Source: Metallyticus violacea
Taxonomy: Eukaryota; Arthropoda; Insecta; Mantodea; Metallyticidae
Length of the DNA: 64,000 nucleotides
Assembly: GCA_030762175.1 (NCBI GenBank)
Contig: CM060838.1
Coordinates: 20,789,001 to 20,853,000, forward strand
Reading direction: 5' to 3'
In this document: one piece after another, positions 21,801-34,569 of the stretch
How the letters are laid out: every line of letters begins with the position of its first letter
Numbering within the stretch: the first letter of the stretch is position 1
Program-made: the position numbers and the translations under genes
Notes under the pieces: model-generated
What the model saw: only the letters and a program-made list of their open reading frames with translations
Database searches by the model: none
Told to the model about the DNA's origin: nothing

Positions 21801-22232
21801 CTGGAAATGTTAGTTTCAGGATGAGCCTGAAGTGTACCAAGGAAATATTTTGAAGAGATGTACAGATTTCATAATTCTTGGTGCTTGATCAGTTTAGAAA
21901 TAACTTGATTGAACATACACAAAATTAGTTTAAAATTTAATCCTTCTTCAGGCTTGTTAAAGGATCTGTTGAGTAGTTTGTTCCAACAGAAGGCGTGTAC
22001 GCTGCTATCATGGCATATTTTCTTGGATATGCTTCTTGATGCACTAGGAAATGCACCTTGAATGGCCTTGGGATGGAAACATTTTTCAAAATATGTTTAA
22101 TCGGGACAGTAAGAAATTCCTTTAATGACATTTGTTGGCTATTACCAGATCAGTAGCATAACCATTTTGGTACAATTTATTGGCGCCTGTGTAAGGGCAG
22201 TTGTCTTGTAAATGTGGCATAATAGAAATGTT
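21801..22232. other. Gap between RWDD1 and the hAT element
   Basis: No gene recognised; may include alternative 3' UTR sequence of RWDD1. Confidence 0.4.
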
Positions 22233-25200
22233 GAGGGGCAGATTTAGAAGGAGGCCCTGTAAGATCATCAAAAATTATAAAATTTAGTGGTCCTATGCTT
22301 ATGTATTTCTTGCACTTGTTATTTTCCATTGTCAAGTAGCAATTATGTTGCTTTATATATATATATATATATATAAATTAACAGTAATAATAAAAGTAGA
22401 TAAGGATAAAACACTGAGAAAAAGTCACACTTTAAATTGCTATATTTCAAACTGCTGCGAGTTCTTCAATGGCAAGAAGCTAGACAAGTGAAAGTGATAA
22501 AAGTAAATATTGAGTATCGAAGGTAACAGATGAAACTAGAAATGAGAGTGTGGGAAGAAGAAAAAAAACTAATATGTAAGATTTAAACCAGGTGGTATAT
22601 ATATATACTTTTTTCCATTATCATGTCAGTTTTTTATAACATAGCCAATTGGAAGAAAGTAAATTTACTATTGTTAAGATCAAGTTGAAGCTATTGAAAT
22701 AAAAAGTTTTCGCCATAAAATTGACCTGACCAGGTTTACTCTGTGAGAAACAACTACATTGTTTTATTACTTTAATATATTAATATGATATGTTTTATCT
22801 ATGATATATAAATGAACATAATTATATTGTAACTATGTTCATTTAGTTCATGCAGATGATTTTAATAATTGAAAATTTAATATAGGTCTGGAGGAAATTT
22901 GCAAATTACAGAGCTCTGTTTGTAATAATGGAAAAGCGTCAAAGAAAAAACAAATCTGCCAACTTGTGTCATTTAAGTTTCCATTTGAAATGGGCCATTT
23001 CATTAATTTGCACCTCAAGGCTCAAACTGTTATCTGTTAATGTGATTAAAAAACATATTCCAATCACAAGAACTTCTCTTAGTAGTGCTCAATGGAGTGA
23101 AGTGTGCAGTTCGAAATTCAATCGTCCGTTATTTGGTGGTCCGTTATTTTCAAAATGCAAAATTTAGACTAATTTATTGCAGTTCATTAAAGGTCATGTC
23201 TGAAGCTGAAGGTAAGGATCAGACATACAAAAAGGTAGTGCCGAGAGTAACGATTGTATTACAAACTTGAATGCCAATACCAGTAGTGCAATAAGTATGA
23301 ACCATAAACATCATTAGGAAGAGGAACTGTATGATTACAATGAAAAAATTGACATAGGACATTTTCCGATGATGATACTAATTATAGAGTCCTGATTAAT
23401 TCTTGGGTTCTGCCAAAAGCTACTACTTACTGGTAGCTTTAGAAGCCAGACATTGCAGGCGTTTTCAGAATTCCTGGTTAGACAGTTTCCTTTGTCTTAC
23501 TTATAGTAAAAAGGATGAAGGTGCTTACTGTCAGGTATGTGTTCTATTTGGTCCTAAGGAGGGGAAGTCGTAATATGGTTCAGTTAGAATCTCTAGTTTT
23601 TAAGCCTCTAAATAGATTTATGAAAATACTTCAATTATTCAGTAAACATTCAGAGAACAGTTATCATAAAACAGCCCTCATCAAAAGTGCAAATTTTAGG
23701 AGAGTGTATGAATGGGAAAAAAAGTTCAATTCTACAATGAAATGAAAAAATGAGTAAATGTAAAATTGTAAGAAACTGGTCTCCATTGTGAAAACCATTA
23801 TTCAGTGCAGTCATCAGAACTTTCCACTTCGAGGGCACAGAATAATGGCATCATTGATTTGAAGATGAAAGTAGGGGGAATTTTAAGGAACTTCTTAAAT
23901 TTCAGTTGATGCAAGGATGATATTCTAGAGGCCATCTTGCAAAGGTACCTAAAAATTCTACTCTAACAAATAAACCAATACAAAATGATTTTATAAACTG
24001 TTGAGTTATCATAATTGAAAACAAAATTATAGATTTATGTTAAGAGAGGGAAATATTTTTCTATTCTACTTGATGAAATAACAGACATCGGTACAAATGA
24101 ACAATTAACATTTTGTGTCTTTTTGTTGACCTAGAAAAGTATTGTGTGAGGGAAGAATTTTTAAGATTTGTTGTAATGCATGATTTAAGCAGTAGAGGGT
24201 TGTGTATTGTATGAACTGCAGGACTTGATATTATGCATTTCAAACCTGCATGGTAAAGAATACGATGGTGGTGCAAATTTTTCAGGATAGTTTTTTGGCT
24301 TACAAGTCTGCATTTCAACAGTTCAAACTCTTACATTCTATATGCATTCATTGTACTGCACATTGCCTGAATCTCTCAGTTTCTGAAGTGTGTTCTCTCA
24401 CTTCCATTAGACAAGTTCTTGACACAACTGGCAAAATTATGAATTTTATTAGGGAGTGTAATAAGCAGTCATTGTTCATGAAAGACAAAATGAATCAGTT
24501 GTCTCTCAGCATAAAAAAAAAAACCAAATTTATATAAGTGTATGAAACTCTGTGGATTGAGCAGTATGATGCAATTTTACAATTTTAGGAGATTTTCCCT
24601 GCAGTCATTATTCCTGGAAGAAGCAGAGTCTTTGAGTAAAAATGCACATATTTTACTCAGCTCTATCCTAAAGTTTGAGTTTATAATTGCTCTAATATCC
24701 ATAACTCAAGTATTCAGAATAACTGTAAGCCTTTCCAGACAACTACAAAAACTGAGGATTGTTCCAGTTCAGTGTTACAAAATGATTGAAAGAATTAAAG
24801 ATGCCTTAAAAGAACGTCAAAAAATCAAACTTTTCATTCTGTTTTTGAAAATGCTATCACATTAGCAAAAGATAACATCAAGACAAACTTATATCAACTG
24901 ACTACAAGTTCTCCAGAAGATCATTATCACATTAATATTTTTCTTCCATTCTGAATAAACAAACACATGATAACACAACACAACACGTGATAAACACAAC
25001 TACATCCTTAAACTTCAGTTCTTGATTCCAGCTTTTTGGAATGATCTGAATTCATATATTGACAATTTAGTAATAGATGCAAGCATTTATGAATAAGACT
25101 TGCCAGGAAGCTTTGGGGCGAATTAAAAATATGATTTAACTTTTGGTACACTCAACAAAGTAAACCAAAAATGGCTACTGAAGCTTTTCTCTACACCAAA

Positions 25201-25763
25201 CTTCTGTCCAAACATCAAGGAACTTCTAATTATCATGTGCATCATACCAGTGGCAACATGCATGACTGAAAAGTCATTTTCAACATTAAGGAGTATGAAA
25301 ACGTATCTAAAATCCAATTTGCAACAGATAGACTGAATGATTTGGTGCTACTTAACATCCGCTGCAACATTGAGGTGATTCATAGGAAGTAGTTAATTTT
25401 TTGCGAGGAAACATCCCAGGAGATTACAGCTTTAATGATATGTAAGTTGCAACATTATTACCATACAATTTTTTTCTGGGTGCAATTAATTTATTTTTAT
25501 TTACATATATTATTTATGGATCTAATACAACAGAATAACATTTTTTTGAAATATAAACTGAATGTGTGTCTTTTAAAAAGATTGGATACTTTCTATGGGC
25601 CTTTGACTCATTATTTACAAATAGAATCTGCATCACAGTTGATAATTTAAATATTATTTTATTTACTTAAATATTTAGTAAGCAACTGATCTTAATTCTG
25701 ATATATCCATATGGGGTAGTCAATTGGGGCACTCCCTGTCAAACATTTCTAGATCCGTGCCTG
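22233..25763 (+). mobile_element. Dead hAT transposon with terminal repeats (52K-repressor / ZMYM1-like transposase)
   Basis: The left end AGGGGCAGATTTAG and the reverse-complemented right end AGGCACGGATCTAG are hAT-style terminal repeats. Between them a fragmented transposase reads in order: KKDEGAYCQVCVLFGPKEGK (23510-23570), LCLFVDLEKYCVREEFLRFV-like text (24110-24180), HSICIHCTAHCLNLSVSEVC (about 24325-24390), and a C-terminal dimerisation motif, IPVATCMTEKSFSTLRSMKT (25245-25310). Stops and frameshifts are common. No clean 8-bp target duplication was seen. The family resembles proteins annotated as 52 kDa repressor of the inhibitor of protein kinase, which derive from hAT transposases. 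Confidence 0.8.
22353..22450. repeat. (AT)n plus partial relative of the 21.06-kb hairpin
   Basis: An AT run is followed by AACAGTAATAATAAAAG..., GATAAAACACTGAGAAAAAG and GCTATATTTCAAACTGCTG, in the same order as the left arm and loop of the hairpin at 21060-21145. Confidence 0.55.
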
Positions 25764-26236
25764 TTTATGTCATTTGACAATGGCAGCATGTAAAGGGGTG
25801 GAGATTATGTTGTACAAATAATTTAATAAAACTGTGAGATAAAAAGTTTTTCCTATAAAATAATCAAATCTTATTTACTATAAGAGTGGACCATAGTCGA
25901 AGTTTTTATAGCACATGAGCATTTAGTGGAACTTTAAAACATTCTTTTGAGGACAGATTTTTCACTTTTGTATAGTACATGAAATAATCCTTGCCTATAC
26001 TGTTAAAGAATGATCAGGAAGGCTTGCATCATTAAGGTGCTCTATTTGTATATAGTAAATATAGCATATATTTGTGTATATATTTATTTATTTGGCAGCA
26101 TTTAATATTCTTCAGCATCTTAATTGTTATTAAGTATACCAGATATTAATAACAGTAATGCAGTAATTTCAGAGACTGTAGAGGAACAATGGACAAGCAA
26201 CTTGAGTTAGGGAATCTATGGTCCTTAAAGAAAAGC
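25764..26236. other. Intergenic AT-rich DNA
   Basis: Nothing recognised between the hAT element and the truncated Tc1/mariner copy. Confidence 0.5.
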
Positions 26237-26778
26237 TATGAATTACTGATTGAGCAACGTTTGCGAAAGTGTCCTTAGCGATTGCAGCACATGCGTTTCA
26301 ATTTCTTCCCGAAGTGCTGCCAGTGTAGCTGGTTTTCTACGGTATACAACATCCTTAAGAGTTCCCCATAGGTAGAAGTCCAACGGAGTTAGACCCGGAG
26401 AACGGTTCTGTTCTGTACACACGTCTCCATTGCCTTTCAACTTCAAGAACATTCTCGATTTTCCAACACCACCTCAAAATTGCTTCCCGCTGCTCAAACG
26501 ATAATTTTAGCTGCATTTTGTTGTAGCAACGCTAGCATAACGTAATGTGAGTCACGTCTATTTACAGAACATCATACGATAATCTTGGCTTCATTTATTC
26601 ATTGTTTATTTACCTGTCACTTAGCAAAGCTAACATAATATATGTGAGTCACATCTGTTTACAGAACACCATACTACACATTACTGTTGTTATTCGGTCT
26701 AACTTAGAAATATATTAAATAGATGTCTACTGTGAAAATGTGTATACATTTTTGGCACCCTCAGCATACACACACAAT
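26237..26778 (-). mobile_element. Tc1/mariner-like element, copy 1: internally deleted and end-truncated
   Basis: On the - strand the outer end (GAGGGTGCCAAAAA, near 26750-26765) and flanking TA are present. The N-terminal LSFEQREAILRWCW and QWRRVYRTEP are followed directly, after a frame change, by RSPGLTPLDFYLWGTL and YRRKPATLAALREEIE. The catalytic middle is missing, and the other end is lost near 26237. Confidence 0.8.
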
Positions 26779-26939
26779 ATGCAGCTATGTTCTTGTATAA
26801 ATGCCTATTATTTATCGTATGTAATTTATTACTGTTTTAATATATCTATTATGTATAATTAATCATATTAAAGAGAAAGCAAATTTACAAAATCAGACTA
26901 TATACTTGGCATTTTCACTTACAGCGTTTAGTTGAATAG

Positions 26940-28160
26940 GTGAGACGAATGCCTGAAGGTGCGATGGTCTACCGGTTGGTTTGTCAAGGGCACTGTGATG
27001 CTGAGACTTGATCCATCTTGCTACAAACTTTTCTGCAGCATATTAGCGATGCACTGAAATAAAACGTACATTTGAAAGTTTCGGAATTTGTAAATGATTT
27101 CTTTGATTAGTCAGGGTTACATTCATGGAACTAAATCCACGTTTATATTTAACCGTAGATATAGGTAAAGTATAATTTCGATTGATTTCATTAAGTTCTC
27201 TCACTGAAGTGGGAATGTGTTGAAGATTTTTACAGATTGACATAAAATACATGTTCACATTCGCCTGAAGGCCGTGTATGTGGAAGTAATACGGTTATAT
27301 CCGAAAAGAAATCCAAGTGTTCAAAATGATTTTTCGTATTCTTCGTCAAAGGTGGGGGAGGAAAAAATCGAAATATTTGAAATTTGTATATTCATCGTCC
27401 AACGAACAGTTCTTTAATAGTTTGTTTTCAATGTTTCTGGAGTTTTTATAGCCACGTCAAATGCTTGTTTTGCTCCAAAGAATTGAGGAATTTCTGTTTT
27501 GCATAAGAAATGGCAATGCTTTCAGAACTACTAGGGGCTCATAAATTACAACTAATTCCGTTATAAGCAACTACTTTGTGAGATATTTTATCAATCCTTC
27601 AAGACCTTTCTAAAAAGATGGACAAGAGAACTATGACTTTCAAGAAGAACTCGAACAGTATTAAATTAGAAACGTACGTCAAAAAAGCGGCTTACTTTAA
27701 CAATTGAGTGAGTTACTGCCAAATATTCTGTAGCAGTCTCTGATTTTTGGAACTTGGAAACACAATATAAGAAATCCAAAAAATATTATATGTGGTACAA
27801 ATCTGCCACTTACTATAAAATCGGGCACAGGTGGTTCCATTTTGTGGTTCATACAATACACGACAATTAAATGTTTACGCAGTTGACCAGCTATACGCAA
27901 GCATAGTTGATGCAACATCTGTTGCGTAACTATAAGATGATTTTGAGTATATCATATTTAATGCTATACTTTTCTAGAGCTGCTAACATTCCCTTGCCAT
28001 ACTTTCTAATTCAACAATATCGAAAAAATAATTGCAAGCAACCTTCTCAAAGGACAAACGCACGTATAGTATTAAGCAGGTTTTATTAGAAATCGTTGTA
28101 CTTTAATCTATCACGATACTACAGTTTGTATTCGATTCTATAATGAACTGAGAAAGATTT
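26940..28160 (-). pseudogene. Second hAT transposase relic (KIAA1586-like)
   Basis: On the - strand: YCMNHKMEPPVPDFI near 27820-27870 matches the HC.NHRLELAVSDA block of hAT transposases. ISTVKYKRGFSSMNVTLTNQ at about 27110-27170 matches the C-terminal dimerisation block (TAACERGFS.MN.IKT). It ends in LSNVRFISVHR and FVARWIKSQHH. Stops throughout. It is a different hAT lineage from the element at 22-26 kb. Confidence 0.7.
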
Positions 28161-28339
28161 TTTTAATTTCTTTTCCTATGCACATAATATTTTGGTATGC
28201 ATGGTCAGAATGAAGCATATTAACCACTGATACACCATTCAATTTTTGAAAAATTTCTTCAAATCTCCATCGATTCTACGTACTAGGACACCGAAAATGT
28301 TAACGAAAAAATTTACACATGCACACAAATATATCTGTT

Positions 28340-29145
28340 AACCCTCTAGCGGTTGCGATTTTTGTTTCTTCTCAACAAAATTCGGCATATAACCATTAAT
28401 TAACAAACGATTCGTCAAGGTCGTTAAGCAGAAAAATTGAATCATTAGAGATGAGGGTAAACTTAGAGCAAAAACTAATTTTAAAAAATCAACAAATTTC
28501 GGTATATTTCATTAAAATAAATTAATAAAAAAGGTTTGCAAATATCAGGGCAATTGGACCATTAGGAGTGGGGGTAAACCTGAAAACAGATGGGAGTTAA
28601 AGCGAAATTTAAAAATCGTCCAGCGGCCGCAATTTTATTTTTGAAAGAAAAAACTCGGTACATGCCATTGAAATAAAATTAAAAAAATAGTTTTTTTGAA
28701 AACCAGTGAAATCAGATCATTAGGAATGGGAGTTTACCCGAAATCCAACATTTAACAATCGCTCTGGCGGCACCAATATTTGCTTTTTCGCAATAAAACT
28801 CGGTATCTACCATTTAAATAAAATAATAAAAATAGTTTCTGAAAATCAGGCAAATCGGTCCATTAAAAGTGAGGGTTTACTTGAAACGCAATATTTAAAA
28901 ATTCCACTAGCGGCACCAATATTTGCTATTTCACAACAAAATTCGGTATATATCTACCATTTAAATAAAGTAAGAAAAATAGTTTCTGAAAATTATAGAA
29001 ATTAGTCCTATGTAGTGGGGTTAGAGTGGGAGTTAAAGAAAAATTTAAATATCACCTTAGTGCCCATAATTTATGTTTTTTCTCAACGAAACTTGGTGTG
29101 GGTCATTGAAATAAAATAGGGATGACAGTTTCTGAAACTACTTAA
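28340..29145. repeat. Diverged tandem satellite, period about 144 bp
   Basis: A box like AGCGGCACCAATATTTG recurs at 28343, 28617, 28761, 28905 and 29053; the last three steps are 144, 144 and 148, and the first gap fits two units. Each is followed by TTCTCAACAAAATTCGGTAT, an ATTGAAATAAAAT-like word, AGTTTCTGAAAAT and CCATTAGGAGTGGG. Confidence 0.8.
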
Positions 29146-29547
29146 ACTTAACTGTAAAAAGCACCCTTGCGTTTAAATTTCTCTCCATTGCTTTAAAATA
29201 AAAGGACAAATTAATTCAGATATAAACTGTATTTCTAAAGTTGCGTATATTTTATGTTTAACAAAAGCATACGTTTGAGAATTATATTTGTATGTAAGAG
29301 CGTTCTGTAATACCTTCAGAAAACTTTTGCTTTACATGTTTTTACTACAATAACATTTAAATTAAATTTCAAAGCTAATGAAAACCGATGTAACTGTATA
29401 TCGTATATTGTTGATTGTGTATTTTGCTTAATACATTGTAATTGTTTTAAATAGTAACATGTTTTTATTTTATTGAAACATATGAACATCGCCTTCTCAA
29501 ATACACAATGTAACTCGAAACTTTCTGTTATTTCTCTGTATTTTTTT

Positions 29548-29837
29548 ATTTGATTTGTTTATGGACGCTCTTTAATATCTCAAGCCATCAGCGTCCCATT
29601 CTATTCAGGGCGTGAAACGGCCGACAAATTTTGCTCAGAGCCTCTTCTTTCAGGCTTGAGGTTCTTTTTCGTGCCGCAAATTTACGACACGGGACCCATG
29701 GCTTTACTTCTCTTCCGAAGGAAGCCATACTTACGATTTTTACGCCCGAAAAAATTCATCGATCCTGGACGGGTTTGAAACCGCGATCTTGGGTTTAGAA
29801 GGCAAGTATGTTTACCACTACACCACCAGGACCGACG
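29548..29837 (-). repeat. SINE family 1 copy, near full length
   Basis: From the tail GGACGCTCTTTAATATCTC to the head GTTTACCACTACACCACCAG; B box GGGTTTGAAACCGCGAT is mutated. Confidence 0.9.
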
Positions 29838-29978
29838 AATATAAAGATGATACCAAGATTCCGTTCATAAACATTATATTCAAAAATACCCACATCGTGT
29901 AGCTTTGTCTATCAGTGGTCATATATTTCATTTAATTAATATTATATAATTAATTGTTGTGATTCTAATAATAATAAA

Positions 29979-29980
<2 letters not shown>

Positions 29981-30037
<57 letters not shown>
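29981..30037. repeat. (TAA)n microsatellite
   Basis: Simple run of TAA units about 150 bases beyond the preceding SINE. Confidence 0.95.
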
Positions 30038-30039
<2 letters not shown>

Positions 30040-30651
30040 GTGGTTTCTTTTATGATACGTATAGATTGTAATAATTCTAGTTTTGTGCCCCTAATACCAC
30101 ATAGCAATGCCATAACTTATTTCATTTCATTAATTAACAAGGTCATAATTTGGACTTTACATTCTTTTTTAAAATTATTCAACTTGCTGAGGAATTTGCT
30201 TAGTTTACGCAGTTCCTGTGGGACGAGCTTTTGTTTCTTAAATTCGGACTCCAATTTAACTCAGCGCCATTGCTAGTATGCTGACTATCACTATTTGCAC
30301 ATGTTTCCGGAAAATACGTGCAAATAGTGCGAATGACGACATTTTACTTTGTTTCTGAGATATGTTGAAATTCCTTAGCTTACATAGAACTAACAATTAC
30401 GGCATTAAAGCAACAATGGCACAAAGAGAACGAAGATTCGGTTTGAAAGGTTTGAATTCATAACATTGTTTCGAAAATTAATCATCAAGATTGTGCGTCT
30501 AAAATATATTTGAATGCTTTTTAAATACATGTTAACGTTAAAATAGTAATATGATGTGTAAACTTTCAGTGCAGGGCTACAGAAATTTAAATTAAGTGTT
30601 AGGTTATATAGTTTACATATCCAGTGAGTGGGAAACAGCATCACTGGTTGG

Positions 30652-30830
30652 AATGGATAATTTAAAATCAGAGGTTGGGATGGTTCGATTCAGAGTCGGG
30701 GAATCCCCCCATCCCCTGCAAATCGCACACTGAGTAAGACACAGTGTTTCCATCTGTGCCTATACCCGCTTATCCGCTTAATATCCCACGCCATACTAAG
30801 GTTGCATGCTGCTTGAAATAAAAATGAATA
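30652..30830 (+). repeat. Possible SINE-like fragment
   Basis: B-box-like GGTTCGATTCAGAGTCGGGG followed by CCCATCCCCTGCAAATCGC. No second copy in the window, so the call is weak. Confidence 0.3.
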
Positions 30831-31261
30831 TCTTGTCAGGCCAATCAGATTACCAAACAAAATGTTCTTGTGATTTCATTTCCGCAAATTAAAAGACAGA
30901 TGCGTTCGGAAGTTGTCAACGACAAGTGGCATGTTTATTGTCATCAAATCGTTGCTCTCTATTGTTCTATTGCCTATGTTTAAAAAGTCCTGAATGCTTT
31001 CGGGTGATGAACAAAGCGAAGTGATGGAGTTTGGTGTGTGTTGACGTCGAGATGACAAAAAACACATTAAGAAAATAGAATTTTCTTTCACTAAGTACAT
31101 CCTTCATCAAACTGATCAACTCAATCTTCAAGAATATGGATTTATGCGAAATAAATAACTAAAATTGCAACTCGCTAATATAGTATCTCAAGGAAAGCGA
31201 TTTTGACCAATGCGTTTAGTTTATTTAGATATAAAATTGATAAGCACAGTGCATATTATTA

Positions 31262-31570
31262 ATGCTTCTTCTCATTTGGCACTATAGCCCGGGGTAAGCC
31301 AGGCCTGCCGCGGCGACCTTTGCTACTTCTATCCCCGTCTTTACGACTTCAATGATAAGAGTATTGCAGGGGAGCATGCGATAAGCCGGCACCCAGCAGA
31401 TCGCCTATCAGACAGCTTTCATGATTACAGAACGCCACCTCTAAATCATGCTGGGTGAACCTCGTTCCAGACTCTCTAACAGAGAAAAATGCCTAAGCAT
31501 GTATCGGGAATCGAACCCGGGGCCTTACGGTCAGCAGTCAGCAACGTTAACCACTTGACCAAGGAGGTGT
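31262..31570 (-). repeat. SINE family 2 copy, full length
   Basis: On the - strand: head CACCTCCTTGGTCAAGTGG, B box GGGTTCGATTCCCG, body GAGAGTCTGGAACGAGG, AGGTGGCGTTCTG, and a tail GCCAAATGAGAAGAAGC. The same body occurs at 48.4 and 51.7 kb. Confidence 0.9.
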
Positions 31571-31593
31571 TCATTGTTAATCTTAGGATTTGT

Positions 31594-31878
31594 TGTTGAT
31601 TTGTTTTATATATGGACGCTCTTTAACATCTCAGGTCCTCAGTGTCCCATTCAAATCAGGGCGTGAAACGGCCAATAAATTTTGCTCAGATGCCTCTTTT
31701 TTTAAGTCTTCAGGTTCTTTTACATGCCGTAAATGTACGACATGGGACTCACGACCTTACTTCCCTTCCGAAGGAAGCCATACTTAGGATTTTATGCCCG
31801 AAAATTCTATCGGTCCTGGCCGGGATTGAACCCGCGATCTTGGGTTTAGGAGGCAAGTACACCACCAGGATTGACTTA
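31594..31878 (-). repeat. SINE family 1 copy, A box deleted
   Basis: Body and B box (GGATTGAACCCGCGATC) are intact, but the head between the B box and the terminal CACCACCAGG is shortened, removing most of the A box. It directly follows the SINE 2 copy in the same orientation. Confidence 0.88.
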
Positions 31879-32052
31879 TCCTAGGATGATGAAATACAAA
31901 ATGGAAAGAAATTAAATGCCGAAGACTTATGAAATTATTCTACGCAATTTTATTTTGAAGGTTGAAGCATTTTAGCTACCATACTTAAAGATTCGCGTGA
32001 TTCTATTTATATTTCTACAATTAGACATGGCATTGTCGAGTTATGGAATGTT

Positions 32053-32290
32053 TGCTGTAACCAAGCGAGATGGCTTAAGATTCGCATATGCAAGGTCCCG
32101 GCCGACCATCTTGACTTTGGGATTTTTCATGGTTTCCCCTGGTCCCTTAGGCGAATGATAGAATGTCTTTCCTTTCCATGAATTTCACGCTTTCCCATTA
32201 CATTCCATCGATTCTGTTGCAGGGCCGAAAACAAAGACAATACTACCATAAGGTATTATGGTCACAAGCCCTGTTCATTCTCTTTTGAAA
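32053..32290 (+). repeat. SINE-like repeat (family 7, tentative)
   Basis: An A-box-like GCGAGATGGCTTAAG and AAGGTCCCGGCCGACC are followed by TTTTTCATGGTTTCCCCTGG. A piece at about 44270-44340 on the - strand has a similar order of words. Confidence 0.35.
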
Positions 32291-34235
32291 AGAACTGCCT
32301 TTTCTTTAAACATCATGGAAGCTTGACGATAACTGGTAACATAATGATGTCATAAGTCTTTTGCAGTTCATCCATGTGTTCTGTACTTGCCTTCAGGGCC
32401 TAAACAATGGTGTATGGGCTAGGTAGGCCTTTATGGGCTCTAGTCCGCCCATCTTCAAAGAGTACTCACTTTGGAACCAGAAGATGCCATCTTGCTATTA
32501 GCTGCCACTCCTGCCAACATTTGGAGAGGGCAACAACAAATGTGCTGTTAAGTGCCAGCGCGCTTTTCAGCTTCCAAATTCTTTACGAAGTGGCTGGTGT
32601 GGAAAATGTAGTCAGTTATGATAACTTGTTTCGTAAAGTGAAATGACTAAATCTTTGTGTAATCAATATCTTGTGTGCTTCAATACAGTGAATTGTAGTT
32701 TCGTTTGAATTGTTGCGTGAAACAACAATAATTGAATAAACGCTATATAAGACACGGAGTTTGAGCTTCTCTACAGGAAATTATGGGTGAATATTTTAAA
32801 TCAAGTACTTTGTTTCCATGTTTACATACTTTCATAAAATCGCGATAGAGACATAACCCTCATTCGCAATGTACATAGCAACGACAGAACAATTTATTGA
32901 TTTTTATTAATTACTAAGGCTCAAGCAATGAGGGGAAGGCATGCATACGAAGCATGAGTGGTACACGTTCAAAATATTCGGGTGCTAGGTTCAGTGGTGG
33001 CCCCAACCAACAAAATAAATGCCATTATTTCGTAAACGAATAATTTTCAGACCCACGTTTACTGGAACTTTTTTGCTTCTCGTAGCATGCGATTCCCATT
33101 CGTAAATTTTTACCATCGTTTTTAAACTTCTTGTATGCGTAGAGAAAAAGGCGGTAATATGGCACCAACTTTTGTTTCTGGTTCTTTGAGAAGAAATTTT
33201 AATATATTTTTGCATCGCATACAATCATTTAAAGCATCTATGTTAAATAGTTATTTATATATTTTATTTATACTAAACATATGTAACTATTCTTCCAAGC
33301 CAAATGTGTTGGAAATATGTCCCCCCATATTAATGGACAGGAAAGAGAAAAAACAAAACAAAAACAAAGTAAGACTAAATTGAACGAGTTAAATTATTTT
33401 TGTGTGTTTTTCTGATGCACAGATTTATCTAAAACTGCATAAAAATGAAAAACAGCTTTTAGGAAGAAGTCTATAGAACAATTTCACTATAATCTACAGT
33501 AATCGCATTTTCTACTAGCTATACAGGGTTTCAAGTAACATTATTAATGAAATTAATGCACTACATTTGTGAAAGACAGGATGCTCAGTAGTAAACAAAC
33601 CATGACATATGCTATCAACGATAACTTCAATAATCCGTAAAACAGAAAATCGAACAATGTGTCTACAATACTTGCACGAAGAGCTCAGCAGCACAATTGG
33701 TGCGTAAACGGTCACGATTTGAATCGCTTGAAGTAGCATTCACTAGATATCAGCATAATACAAGCTATATTACAAGCAGGGGGGCATGTTACCATCTTCT
33801 CTTCTAATTATTAATTTCGTGGTTTTCCATTTTTAACTCAAAAACTGTTTCTGAGAGCTGATATACGAATTTATCCCGCATAACGGATTTGGCTGCACAT
33901 GCGACCTGTTTCATAGCGGTTGCCATTGCAAAGGTAAACACTTTATGATGTACCGAGACTGCAAACACAGCCTAAAAGAAAGATCGGACCGGGACAGAAG
34001 GAATGTTTGTCGTTCACTGGCTGCCCCGCCTCCATAACACCTCAGAAGGATGCGCAAGCCAGCGAGCATAGCCAGCTTACTGAATATAATGTTTGTTTAG
34101 CTGCAACAATTTTTAAATTTTACATTTACTGGTATAGTGATTTAGTCACTTTTTTATAGTTTGTAGCTACATGTATTTATAGCCGAAGCTAAATGCAATA
34201 GCAATTAAAGTAATGCGTTAACAATCCAAAATTTT
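32291..34235. other. Intergenic, nothing recognised
   Basis: Only short open frames with no domain signature. Confidence 0.5.
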
Positions 34236-34239
34236 TTGT

Positions 34240-34520
34240 AGCTAGTGGTAACAATACGTGCCTCCTAAACCCAAGATTGCGGTTTCAAACCCGACCAGTG
34301 TCGATGGCTTATTTCGGGCGTAAAAATCCTAAGTATGGCTTCCTTCGAAAAGGAAATAAAGTCATGGGTACTGTGTCATAGATTTACGGCATGTAAAAGA
34401 ACTTCAAGCCTGAAAGAAGAGGCCTCTGAGCAAAATTTATTGGCCGTTTCACGTCCTGAATTGAATGGAACTTTGATAACCTGAGATATTAAAGATCGTC
34501 CGTAAATAAACCAAAATCAA
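34240..34520 (+). repeat. SINE family 1 copy
   Basis: Starts within the A box (AGCTAGTGGTAACAATACG), decayed B box (GGTTTCAAACCCGACC), full body and tail GTAAATAAACCAAAATCAA. Confidence 0.88.
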
Positions 34521-34569
34521 AAAGCTCCCATTCGCTTATCGTCAGAATTCGTAATAAACGTATTACAAA

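Noticed and set aside
28340..29145. CRISPR-like array
   Set aside because: Units are about 144 bases, diverged along the whole length, with no short conserved repeat plus unique spacer pattern, in a eukaryotic setting.
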